DNA from: Archivesica marissinica
Taxonomy: Eukaryota > Mollusca > Bivalvia > Venerida > Vesicomyidae
DNA length: 64,000 bases
Assembly: GCA_014843695.1 (NCBI GenBank)
Contig: CM026398.1
Span: forward strand, 14,625,896 to 14,689,895
Direction: 5' to 3'
Shown: one piece after another, positions 22,491-31,762 of the stretch
Layout: every line of letters starts with the position of its first letter
Position numbering within the stretch: the stretch's first letter is position 1
The notes under the pieces: model-generated
The model's database searches: none
The model's input: the letters and a program-made list of their open reading frames with translations, nothing else
What the model was told of the DNA's origin: nothing
Position numbers and translations under genes: made by a program

Positions 22491-22910
22491 TAAAATGAAA
22501 TAAAATACAGCGTTATAAAACACATGCTATGGCTGTTACATCAACCACTACCAACTTTACCTTCGGCAAAATGTCGTTTGAAGATCTATTATCAATATCA
22601 ACTGATTAATGAGGCAATACTTATTAGTTTTCATCCAAGTTACCGTCTTAAGGATTAAAAAAGAGACACACACAATATATTAATGTTACTTACTTTGCCG
22701 CCTTGAACTGCCGCTACCTCGTGGCTTCAATGTCAACGAGTCTCTTCAATGCTTTTGAATGTCAAGTTTTAATTTGTAAATATTAAGCATTAAGTTTGAA
22801 AATATAAATTTTAAATATTAAGATAGAATTATTAAGTTTTAATTTTAAATGTCCCTCCAGGGCTTCCATATAATATTATTGTAACCACCACAACCATCTG
22901 AAAGTATTAT

Positions 22911-23404
22911 ACTAGAGGACATAGAAAACGCACACCTACATTATATGATTATTATTATTACATGAAAACGAAATACGAAGGATTCCATCAAAGATATATC
23001 ACATCTTTATTACAAAACACAAACTGAACAACTATTATATTATGTTATATTTCGGGTTTTACGCCTGCATCAGCACCATTTTGGGCTATATCGCCGGCGG
23101 GCAGTTTACCTAACAACACCTTTCCTGGGCATGCTCCAGCGGTTAACCAGTACTTGGGTGCACCAACCTCCGTAAGAAACTGCCAATTTTTTCATATCAA
23201 TGAGACACGGCTTGAGCGGCGCTCGAACCCGTGACCATCAGTGATGATAGGTTACAGTGGTATGCAAGTCAGCGACCTTAATCACTCAACCACGGAGGCG
23301 AAACTGAACAACTAAATAAGATATTCCAAAATGTATAAAACTATGTATTTATATAGTTATAATAATACACTTATCCGAAGTGTGCGTTTTATATGTCCTC
23401 TAGT
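22911..23404. mobile_element. MITE-like element interrupted by a SINE
   Basis: The inverted ends are actagaggacatagaaaacg at 22911 and a close complement ending in gtcctctagt at 23404. The SINE-D copy at 23021-23314 lies inside and accounts for more than half of its length. It starts 33 bp after the 3.1-kb element's target duplication. Confidence 0.7.
23021..23314 (-). mobile_element. SINE-D copy with 14-bp target duplication
   Basis: The body 23035-23300 lies between copies of aaactgaacaacta at 23021-23034 and 23301-23314. On the minus strand a tRNA-like head (cctccgtggttgagtg, B box GGGTTCGAGCGCC) precedes the D core. Confidence 0.92.
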
Positions 23405-23908
23405 ATTCATTAAGTATTCATTATTCTAGATTTATAGAAACACAATTTAAGCTGCATCAAATATTTATACATATCCTTTATTTAATTAAATAGCAGATTG
23501 CAAAACAAGTCTCACCGGGGACAGCAATGCGGATACTGGCAGAAGTGTAAACAAACACTGTAATGGATTTGATGCGTATCAGCATGCTTGCAGACATCGG
23601 CGGTTTTAGTTTTTATCTCGGAAGATGAAATCAAAGGTAACAGTAATGGCCGCTTTACACACCTCTACTTTTGTCGCGCATACAATATTGCTATAGGGAA
23701 TTTTCGATTAGTATAAAATGAGAAGGATGTTCATAATGGTTTATGAGTGTTCGCAGATACATGCGTGCATGTGATACTTCATAAGCATTTTTATTAAATC
23801 TGGACAATTATATTGAGTGCTAGAGTGGATAGTACCAACTACAAAATAACTAAAACGGATTGGTATACATAATTCAACTACGTGCGGTTATGTAATTACC
23901 CAATAAGC
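23405..23908. promoter_or_regulatory. Upstream region of the GPCR gene
   Basis: This stretch holds no recognised repeat and precedes the GPCR ATG, so the promoter and 5' UTR should lie here or further left. I see no decisive core promoter element. The frame stays open a few codons upstream of the ATG from a GTG. Confidence 0.25.
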
Positions 23909-24964
23909 ATGGCACGAATGTTGATATACCTTTATATCAGCGCATATGCTCTTATTGGCGTACTAGGTATTACACATTCCGACATACCCTATCTAATTTA
24001 TATTCAAAATTCATTTTGTGATCTCGAGTCTTGCACTAATGTTTCATCTGGCGTACAAACAGTAACACCTTCTGTGCAACCGCCAGCATGGCAAGGTGTT
24101 CCACCATTTCCCTTAGATACGCTTCCGGTACAACCACCGGATCCGGAAGTTCGTTCTAAATACTGTTGCCAAGAATGTTCGTGTGACACTAGTAATTGTT
24201 ACATCACCGGCACGTGTTGCTTAGAAACGCTAGCACGTCTACCTTCAATAGATGCAATATCTGACGTCATGATGACGTGTGAGCTGCCACAATTAAGACC
24301 GTACAAAGAACATGGCATGATAAATGTTGGAAAGCCAATTTATATGTTTAGGAAATGTCTCAAAGATATCGATATTGGCTTAGATAGTATTCACAAATGT
24401 GAACAACCAGACAACTATGACGATATATACACGAACATTCCAGTGACCGATGCCACAACAGGCTATATCTACCAGAACCGATTCTGTGCTTACTGTCACG
24501 GCGTTGGTGACATTCAATTAATCTACTGGGATGTTTACATAAAATGTCTATATGGATTATATCAACCACAAGACACTGGTTCCCTCATTAAAGAAATATT
24601 TGAAACAGAATCTTGCAATTTGCTATACTACAGACCAGCCACTCTTGGAATTACTGCACCATTGTATCAGTGCAACATAGTGATATCGGAATGTAACGTG
24701 ACCGGCCTATGGAGAAACTACGACCCGTTCATAGAGTCCGCATGCTTGTCTTATTCTACCATATTCGACTTCGAATACAGGAATGTATTCTGTTATATAT
24801 GTAACACTGACGATATCAGAGGACCAGCTGATTGCCGAGATAAATATGCCCCAACAGTGATCGTTGACTTTACTGCGTTACTGATCGTCCAACCAGACAA
24901 CACGGGAGCAACTACCTCAACATTGGAAGCTTGTTCGGAAAACCAGATCTATGATACATTGAAG
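23909..24964 (+). CDS. Cysteine-rich Methuselah/adhesion-type GPCR, exon 1 (ectodomain)
   Basis: The first in-frame ATG at 23909 opens a signal peptide (MLIYLYISAYALIGVLG). A proline-rich linker follows, then a cysteine cluster at about residues 85-104 with the spacing CCQECSCD...C....TCC, resembling a somatomedin-B-like knot. Further cysteine pairs of the kind found in molluscan Methuselah-like receptors follow (NRFCAYCHG near 190, NVFCYICN near 295). The exon ends at ACATTGAAG|GTAGGT in phase 0. This is the extracellular part; ligand unknown. The open frame that continues to 25012 is intron read-through. Confidence 0.82.
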
Positions 24965-25057
24965 GTAGGTTTCCTTACACATTCATGTCGGTGTTGTAGC
25001 CGCTCTACATAGTTCCTCCTGTGACACTATGTCTGCAGCAACATTATTGGTTATGCG

Positions 25058-25384
25058 GACGGATCTGTAGTCCAGTGGTAACAAGCTGAACTGGTAATCC
25101 AGAGATCGCCGGTTCGATCCACCGTCTGACCATAATAAAATTAACAGTCTTTCAGATGGGACGTTAAACCGAGGTCTCGTGTCGGTGCTTTACACCGTGC
25201 ATGTAAAAGAACCAGAGGAAACCCTGGGATGGTTCTCTTGCACTTTCCACGAAACTCCACGTTGCCTGTTCTCTCTCCCTCGTGGTGGCGATGGGTTCCA
25301 TCAGGAATGAGTCTCGAGAGTGATTAATATAAGTTGTAAGATCTTGTTTCGCAATCGAGCTAAAATAAATTTGTATAAACTAAT
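25058..25384 (+). mobile_element. Chimeric SINE: SINE-A head and body joined to SINE-B 3' half
   Basis: 25058-25245 follows SINE-A from its tRNA-like head (tagtccagtggt, ggttcgatcc) to the middle of its body. From about 25246 the sequence follows SINE-B (ccacgttgcctgttctctct through the shared tail ending gtataaact). No target duplication separates the two parts. Confidence 0.85.
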
Positions 25385-25558
25385 TCGCACCAGCTATATC
25401 AATCAGTATTGAATTCATATCATTTAAAGTCCTAAAGTCTCGAAATTGCACTGTTTATGTGTGTCCCGTTTCTATGCAAGCATTTTTAATAAAACATACT
25501 AAAAGTACTTCCACAATATTAGTTTAAACAGTACTTATTTCAATAAATGTGCATATAT

Positions 25559-25705
25559 CGGACAGGTGGGTTTTCTCCGGGTACTCCGGTTTCCTCCCAC
25601 ACGAATGACCACATTTACGCTTTCATCCGCGCCAACGAGAGTGATTAATATATGTTGTTAACACTTGCTTCGCAATCGTTGTGAAATATATAAAGTTTAA
25701 CTAAA
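25559..25705 (+). mobile_element. SINE-E copy, 5' truncated
   Basis: Starts at cggacaggtgggttttctcc and continues through the shared tail to aaagttt. Confidence 0.8.
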
Positions 25706-25862
25706 TAAATATCTTAATTAACAAAATATTTATATATTATGACAGTTAGTTTGAACGTGAATGTATCATGAAGTATGTCTTAGAAACACAACATATGTAT
25801 TACGCACGATCTAACCATATCTAAATTTACTGTAACTTTTTTGCATACTATTTTATTTCCAG

Positions 25863-27515
25863 GACAAATGCAGAGACATCAATTGCTTACTCCCTAACAT
25901 CTTTAAGAATGGAACGTGTGTCAATTTTGTTGAAACACTTGGCGGTGTAAATTATGGCATCTTCCTGAAGATGACACCGCTAGACGACTTACTAGTAAAC
26001 CCAGCTGATTCCAATGCTTTGAATGATACTAGTGGAGATCTGAAAGCTGAAGTAATTGATTGGCTCAGTTTAACACACGAGGAAGTTACCACATACATGT
26101 ATGCGAAATATGATATCTCAACAACAAATGAAACGATTCCAGTGCAATATTTTGTTGTTTATGTCGAGGTCGCGTTTAGAGTTTGGTTCCCTGTAGAAGT
26201 AGATACAATCGACGTCATGCTTGCAATGCATGGTAATATTATTACTACAGCTAATGCGTTGGAATATAAAGCAGAGGTAGCGGTATATCAGTTTGTCAAA
26301 GACTTTGAAGACTCGCTCGGCGGTGATCCTGAAGCTGGTTCTCTACACGTACTGAGTAGTCCTGGTGTCCTGGATGAGTACTCTTACCACGCCCACTACC
26401 CTAGAATTATACTGAGCCCGTTAAACTCGTGTCCATTGGTCAGACTTAGAAGTAGTGAGTATAATATAACACGATTCCTTTATAACGTGCACATTGATGA
26501 ATTCAATATTACTATCGACAATAGACAATTACTTATAGAAGATATAGCTGACAGTGATTTGTTTTCAATTCGTATGTGTACGCATCAGTTTGAAGAGTTA
26601 GTAGCTCCGTTTGCGGGATTTATTAGAATTTTCCCAGAAAGACAACACTGTGAAGAAGAACCATTTTCTACAAAAGGTATCTTGTCACTGGTTTGTACCA
26701 TCATGTCCATCTCATTTTTACTGTTATCTCTAACTGTATATCTAACATTGAAAGAGCTGAAAACACAGCCGGGAATTAACAACATTGTCCTGTGTACGCT
26801 GTTGATCATCGCACAGAGTTTATTCCAGTTCGGGAGTGGGCAGTCCTGTAATGTCTCGGAAACATCGTGCAAGATAATCGGGGTACTTGTACACTACTCC
26901 TGGCTTCTGGTCGTATTCTGGATGAACGTGTGTTGTGTCCATATGTTCCGAGTGTTCCGAAGTAGCCGCACTGTAATGATATCCGTCAACACCACAAAAA
27001 CAACAGTGTTATACATCTTCTACTGCGCAACAGCATCTACGTTTCCAGTCCTTATCAACGTTATGGTTTCACTTAGTAGCAATGGTTGGAAGAACATCGG
27101 GTATGGAGGGTCAATATGCTATATCACAGACAGTAGAATGGTGAGCTATGTATTTGCTCTACCCGTTGGTGTGGTTATTGTCGGTAACATCTTACTTTAT
27201 CTAGCCGTTGTTGTTCAAATGAAGAATATCCCTAAAGTTCAAAATGATAAATCGGAAAGAAATTATATCAAGATTTATACCAAGCTTTCCACAATCACGG
27301 GCTGCACGTGGATATTTGGTTTCCTCAGCATGTTCCTCAACAGTGTCGCTTTGGAATATATGTTTATTATTCTTAATGCATCGCAAGGTATGTTTTTGTT
27401 CTTTGCGTTTGTTGCCAATAAGCGAACCTTGGTGTTGTTGAAAGGTATGCGTAAAGAAGATATAAAGCGACAGGGAAACAAGGACGGTACTGACGACACA
27501 GATGACAAGAACTAA
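25863..27515 (+). CDS. Methuselah/adhesion-type GPCR, exon 2 (stalk and seven-helix domain)
   Basis: The frame enters in phase 0 and joins exon 1 to give about 902 residues. Exon 2 first encodes about 230 further ectodomain residues with possible N-glycosylation sites. Seven hydrophobic helices follow between about 26670 and 27430. Landmarks of secretin-like receptors are present: a cysteine at the start of helix 3 (SCKIIGVLVHYSW), its partner in loop 2 (GGSICYI), helix 6 (KLSTITGCTWIFGFL) and helix 7 (LNASQGMFLFFAFVANKR). The C-tail is short, charged and ends DDTDDKN. There is no clear GPS autoproteolysis motif before helix 1, which favours a Methuselah-like receptor over a classic adhesion GPCR. 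It likely acts at the plasma membrane through G proteins; ligand and tissue are unknown. Confidence 0.9.
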   Translation, partial: DKCRDINCLLPNIFKNGTCVNFVETLGGVNYGIFLKMTPLDDLLVNPADSNALNDTSGDLKAEVIDWLSLTHEEVTTYMYAKYDISTTNETIPVQYFVVYVEVAFRVWFPVEVDTIDVMLAMHGNIITTANALEYKAEVAVYQFVKDFEDSLGGDPEAGSLHVLSSPGVLDEYSYHAHYPRIILSPLNSCPLVRLRSSEYNITRFLYNVHIDEFNITIDNRQLLIEDIADSDLFSIRMCTHQFEELVAPFAGFIRIFPERQHCEEEPFSTKGILSLVCTIMSISFLLLSLTVYLTLKELKTQPGINNIVLCTLLIIAQSLFQFGSGQSCNVSETSCKIIGVLVHYSWLLVVFWMNVCCVHMFRVFRSSRTVMISVNTTKTTVLYIFYCATASTFPVLINVMVSLSSNGWKNIGYGGSICYITDSRMVSYVFALPVGVVIVGNILLYLAVVVQMKNIPKVQNDKSERNYIKIYTKLSTITGCTWIFGFLSMFLNSVALEYMFIILNASQGMFLFFAFVANKRTLVLLKGMRKEDIKRQGNKDGTDDTDDKN

Positions 27516-28460
27516 CGTTTCAAGTCGTATATTGTGAATGTAACGTTCCAAGTCGTAGATTATGAATGTAGCGTTCCAAGTCGTATATTATGAATGTAAC
27601 GTTCCAAGTCGTAGATTGTGAATGTAACCTTATATGTCGTAGATTGTGCATGTAACATTACATGTCGTAGATTATGAATGTAATATTACATGTCGTAGAT
27701 TATGAATGTAACATTACATGTCGTAGATTGTGAATGTAATATTACATGTCGTAGATTGTGCATGTAACATTACAAGTCATAGATTGTGAATGTAACATTA
27801 CAAGTCGTAGATTGTGCATGTAATATTACAAGTCGTAGATTATGAATGTAACGTTCCAAGTCGTAGATTATGAATGTAGCGTTCCAAGTCGTAGATTATG
27901 AATGTAGCGTTCCAAGTCGTAGATTATGAATGTAACGTTCCAAGTCGTAGATTATGAATGTAACGTTCCAAGTCGTAGATTGTGAATGTAACATTACATG
28001 TCGTAGATTGTGCATGTAACATTACAAGTCGTAGATTGTGCATGTAACATTACAAGTCGTAGATTGTGCATGCAACATTACAAGTCGTAGATTGTGCATG
28101 TAACATTACAAGTCGTAGATTGTGCATGTAACATTACAAGTCGTAGATTGTGCATGTAACATTACAAGTCGTAGATTGTGCATGTAACATTACAAGTCGT
28201 AGATTGTGAATGTAACATTACAAGTCGTAGATTGTGCATGTAACATTACAAGTCGTAGATTGTGCATGTAGCATTACAAGTCGTAGATTGTGAATGTAAT
28301 TACATGTCGTAGATTGTGAATCAAGTCGTAGATTGTGAATGTAATTACATGTCGTAGATTGTGAATCAAGTCGTAGATTGTGCATGTAACATTACATGTC
28401 GTAGATTGTGCATGTAACATTACATGTCGTAGATTGTGAATGTAATATTACAAGTCATAG
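27513..28460. repeat. 28-bp minisatellite in the presumed GPCR 3' UTR, about 34 copies
   Basis: The unit is taacgttccaagtcgtagat followed by tatgaatg. Variants replace the middle with attacaag or attacatg, and a few units are shortened near 28290-28370. The first three bases of the first unit are the TAA stop of the receptor. Confidence 0.96.
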
Positions 28461-28519
28461 ATACTGGAGAAATGGGCGCAGCTTCATTGTTCGCCTTGTT
28501 ATTTCAATAGCAAGTTTTG

Positions 28520-28525
28520 AATAAA
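28520..28525 (+). terminator. Candidate polyadenylation signal of the GPCR gene
   Basis: AATAAA is followed by a T-rich stretch. It is the first such hexamer I see after the stop codon, so the transcript would contain the whole 28-bp array. Confidence 0.5.
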
Positions 28526-28565
28526 GGATTTTCTAATTGTTCATAATGAGTTTTGTTTTTTTTGT

Positions 28566-28805
28566 TTAAACTTTATTTTACAACGATTGCGAAGCAAGTT
28601 TTAACAACTTATATTAATCACTCTCGTTGGCGCGGATGAAAGCGTATCTGTGGTCATTCGTGTGGGAGGAAACCGGAGTACCCGGAGAAAACCCACCTGT
28701 CCGATCTGGCGACTACCGTACCATCTCACATACTTCCCGGTCCGAGGATCGAACTTAGGTTGCATTGGTGAGAAGCGAGCGCGCTAACCACTGCGCTAAT
28801 CGGAC
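28566..28805 (-). mobile_element. SINE-E copy, full length
   Basis: On the minus strand the tRNA-like head (cgcagtggttagcgcgc, then a degenerate B box) is at the right end. The shared tail is at the left end near ttttacaacgattgcgaagc. Confidence 0.87.
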
Positions 28806-29094
28806 AGCCATGAGTTGCGGGCTTGAGTCCGAAATCATTCGTGATGACAAAATGTCAACATGCAGCGGCTAGGTACCACACGTACAAAGCAGTGAGAAAT
28901 AAGAACAGATAAATGTCTACATTTCATTGGAAAGCATAAAATACAAGTATTCGTAGCAAAGGGAGATAACTGTGTATACTGTTCGTGACAGTAGATAAGT
29001 GAATTATCTCCCTTTGAATGATAATGTACTTGACACATAGGAGTGACTGACTGGAAATTATGATACCAGACACATGTAACAAGTGTGGCGTCCG
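28806..29094. other. Unassigned stretch between two SINEs
   Basis: A short inverted pair is visible: aaagggagataactgtg near 28958 and attatctccctttgaat near 29003. Otherwise nothing is recognised. Confidence 0.4.
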
Positions 29095-29300
29095 TGGTCC
29101 AGTGGTAGAGCGTCGGATTTGGAATCGAACGGTCCCGGGTTCGATACTCGGTCAGGCCACGTATGTAGTGTCATTGAGCAAGGCACCTCACACACATTGC
29201 TTAGTACTGGTTAATCGCTTAGGTCGGCAGAGCCTGCCCAGGAAAACATGTCTAAGTCCCCGCAAGGGGTTTGACATTAAAGGAACTTATATACAACAAA
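29095..29300 (+). mobile_element. SINE-C copy
   Basis: The head has a consensus A box (TGGTCCAGTGG) and B box (GTTCGATAC). The core contains ttagtactggttaatcgc and gagcctgcccaggaaaac, part of which is shared with SINE-D. It ends in a short A-rich tail after ttaaaggaacttatatac. Confidence 0.85.
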
Positions 29301-29472
29301 AAAATGTACTAATCACAACCTTATCAATATAACTAATCGATCATTCACTCAGCTATCGATTTTACACACGCCCTCAAGCAACGCTCATCTAAGGCATTCA
29401 TCTCCGACAAGCTAGTATATCGAAGGATCAAACAACTCATTGCATTAGCTGGAAACACGGCGTTTCAAACCA
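29301..29472. other. Unassigned short spacer
   Basis: No feature recognised. Confidence 0.4.
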
Positions 29473-30079
29473 TTAAAGCAGCATTACATCGTAATAAAGG
29501 ATGTTTTGGGTAAAATATAAATACTAATGTGTGTGTGTTTACAGAAATCGAAATAGTCGCTCAGAAACGATAACATTCCAATAAATTTAAACCGTCGTAT
29601 ACGCGAATTTGTTTATCAACAAACGAAATTTAACACGCACAGCGCGCATGCGTGAAACAACATAGGATGTAGAAAACAACGTATCTATTTTGAACATGAA
29701 ATACTATCTATCTATCATCCTCTAATGTCGAACCCCTCGCGGGGATGTAGTAATGTCCCTAAAAGACGCTAACAGAGGTGTATGAATCATATCAAGTAAT
29801 TTAATTAAAAAAGACAACGTGGGACACATGGGGTCGATGCATTCTGAATGTAAACAAGTGCGGATGATGCGTTCCGGTTGTAAACAAGTGCGTGACCGAT
29901 CGACTCGGAAATTCCTACTTTCGGTTTCGAGTTTGTTTTATCGCAAAAAAAACACTGTTTACCAAATGAACATAAGCATACAAAGTATAATGTTAGAATG
30001 TGTAGCATCATTGCTACACATACGTAAAAATTGAATTTTTCAAATATGTTTTATTTCATACGATGTGATGCTGCTTTAA
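29473..30079. mobile_element. TTAA-ended MITE, diverged subfamily, 607 bp
   Basis: The ends are ttaaagcagcattacatcg at the left and cgatgtgatgctgctttaa at the right. Compared with the main family the GCGACA core is GCAGCA, and the interior differs. It ends 9 bp before the next MITE. Confidence 0.83.
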
Positions 30080-30088
30080 ACAAAATGG

Positions 30089-30518
30089 TTAAAGCGCCAT
30101 TACATCGGTGAAAACGCAAATTTCTACAGAATATATTTCCCTATTATATGGTATAAATGTTCTCCGAATAGTTGCCTCAAAAGAGTATTTCAACTAATAA
30201 ACTAACGTCGTATACGACGTTTGTTGACATAACAAACTAATGTAAACAGGGTCAACATCGATGCGTAATGCAATGAGTGTATCCTGACAGTATCACTCGC
30301 TTGGTATAGACTCCAATAGTAAACACACATCAATTCAGGAGCGTAGCTGACAGTTATATGAAATCCTACTTTCACTTTTGAGTGTTTGTATACCACAAAA
30401 ACAATGTTTATGTATAGAAAGTTATGTTTTGAATGATTTCGGACGAATATGTATTAGCAATGCTATTTATACGTAAAGAAGCATTTTTGGGGCATTTTGC
30501 AATGTAATGTCGCTTTAA
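30089..30518. mobile_element. TTAA-ended MITE, 430 bp
   Basis: The ends are ttaaagcgccattacatcg and aatgtaatgtcgctttaa. The interior follows the 6482 and 18488 copies, with deletions. Confidence 0.83.
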
Positions 30519-30849
30519 AGGATCCCAATTGGGTATGTGATTCAGACAGTCGCTGTATAGATCGTCTGTAAATTATGTTGCGTTTATTCCTTTCCCTATG
30601 CCAAACAGGGAATCTTGAAAAATGCAAGCGGTCGATCAAAGCCTGTGGCTGTCTTCATGCGCAGCTACATGTAAACAACGTAGACAGAAATGGTCATACG
30701 TTCGTTTGTACAAAGGTCATGCATTATGATTACTCATCACCGCAAGTTGCTTGCATTTTATTATGGGCGGAGCAATAGTGTTATTGGCGACTGGTCAATA
30801 AAATGTCGATAAAAATAGCTGTATAGGATATAAGCTGGAAACGATCCAA
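30519..30849. other. Unassigned stretch
   Basis: A 67-codon open frame at 30575-30778 shows no family resemblance. I see nothing else. Confidence 0.35.
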
Positions 30850-31055
30850 TATGTAAACAATCACGGGTTCGAGCCCTGCTCAGGCCGTGTCTCATTTATA
30901 TGAAAAAGTTGGCAGTTTCTTACGGAGGTTGGTGCACCCAAGTACTGGTTAACCGCTGGAGCCTGCCCAGGAAAGGTGTTGTCAAGTAAACTGCCCGCCG
31001 GCGATATAGCCCGAAATGGTGCTGATGCAGGCGTAAAACCCGAAATATAACATAT
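30850..31055 (+). mobile_element. SINE-D copy, truncated in its head
   Basis: Starts just before the B box (cacgggttcgagccctgc) and runs through the D core (ctggttaaccgctggagcct) to the gcaggcgtaaaacccgaaat end. Confidence 0.82.
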
Positions 31056-31239
31056 GTAAACTATTGGACTGATATAATATTCTTTATTTATCCTCCAGTA
31101 TTGAAGAGCATACAATTCACATATTACAAGAACAATTACAACAGTGAAATATATTACAATGTTATAAGGAAATTAAGTAACAGAAATAAACGCTTATATA
31201 CATATTCTATATATAATCGCAACAGACGATGTGTAGTAC

Positions 31240-31410
31240 CATATAATAACACACACGTATACATATATACACACACCAAGCATATGTATATATACATAAT
31301 ACACGCATACACACACATGTATATATATACATACATATACATACATACGTATACATACACACATGCGTATACATATATTATACCAATACAAACATATACA
31401 TATCACTGTA
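31240..31410. repeat. TA/CA-rich low-complexity tract
   Basis: Interleaved tatacata, cacaca and atacat tracts with no fixed unit. Open frames across it are low-complexity and not real genes. Confidence 0.85.
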
Positions 31411-31762
31411 ATATTGTATTACTCGCTTATACTACATGTATAAAGCATACCGAAAATAAATTCAATTGTTACAGTATCTCTTACATTACTGCAAGTGTTA
31501 CCCCCTTACCGAAACGAAACTATAAGAGAGGTATGTGCAGAGTAGCGTAGATAGGGATGCTTGGTACATATACTTGCTTTAGTACTGTCTCATAACCAAT
31601 TCATGTAATAGGCAGATTGTAAAAACACTTTAAAGCTTGCTACTCTCTGATCGTCTGTCAATTGAAATGCTGTAAAGCCACGGAACATTTCAATGAGTTG
31701 CAGATCTGGTGAGAGTGAGCAGAGACTTTTAAAGGTACTGGTACCTAGAGACTTAGAGAGTT

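Larger units (their letters stand above)
19743..22877. mobile_element. 3.1-kb non-autonomous DNA element with 236-bp inverted termini
   Basis: The terminal inverted repeats 19751-19986 and 22634-22869 match with about 4 differences in 236 bp. The element is flanked by an exact 8-bp duplication, ataatatt (19743-19750 and 22870-22877). The ends begin atggaagccctggaggg. No transposase-like frame lies inside; the interior is made of short and longer internal repeats. Long terminal repeats with an 8-9 bp duplication suggest a Mutator-like element. Short-ended families with 8-bp duplications such as hAT or P fit less well. The near-identity of the termini suggests a recent insertion. Confidence 0.9.
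24965..25862 (+). other. Intron of the GPCR gene
   Basis: The donor is GTAGGT at 24965 and the acceptor ttttatttccag ends at 25862. Exon phases match (0/0). It carries a chimeric SINE and a truncated SINE-E, which account for about half of its 898 bp. Confidence 0.8.

Noticed and set aside
24965..25012. C-terminal extension of GPCR exon 1
   Set aside because: A GTAGGT donor precedes it and the phase-matched exon 2 continues the receptor; the extension is intron read-through.
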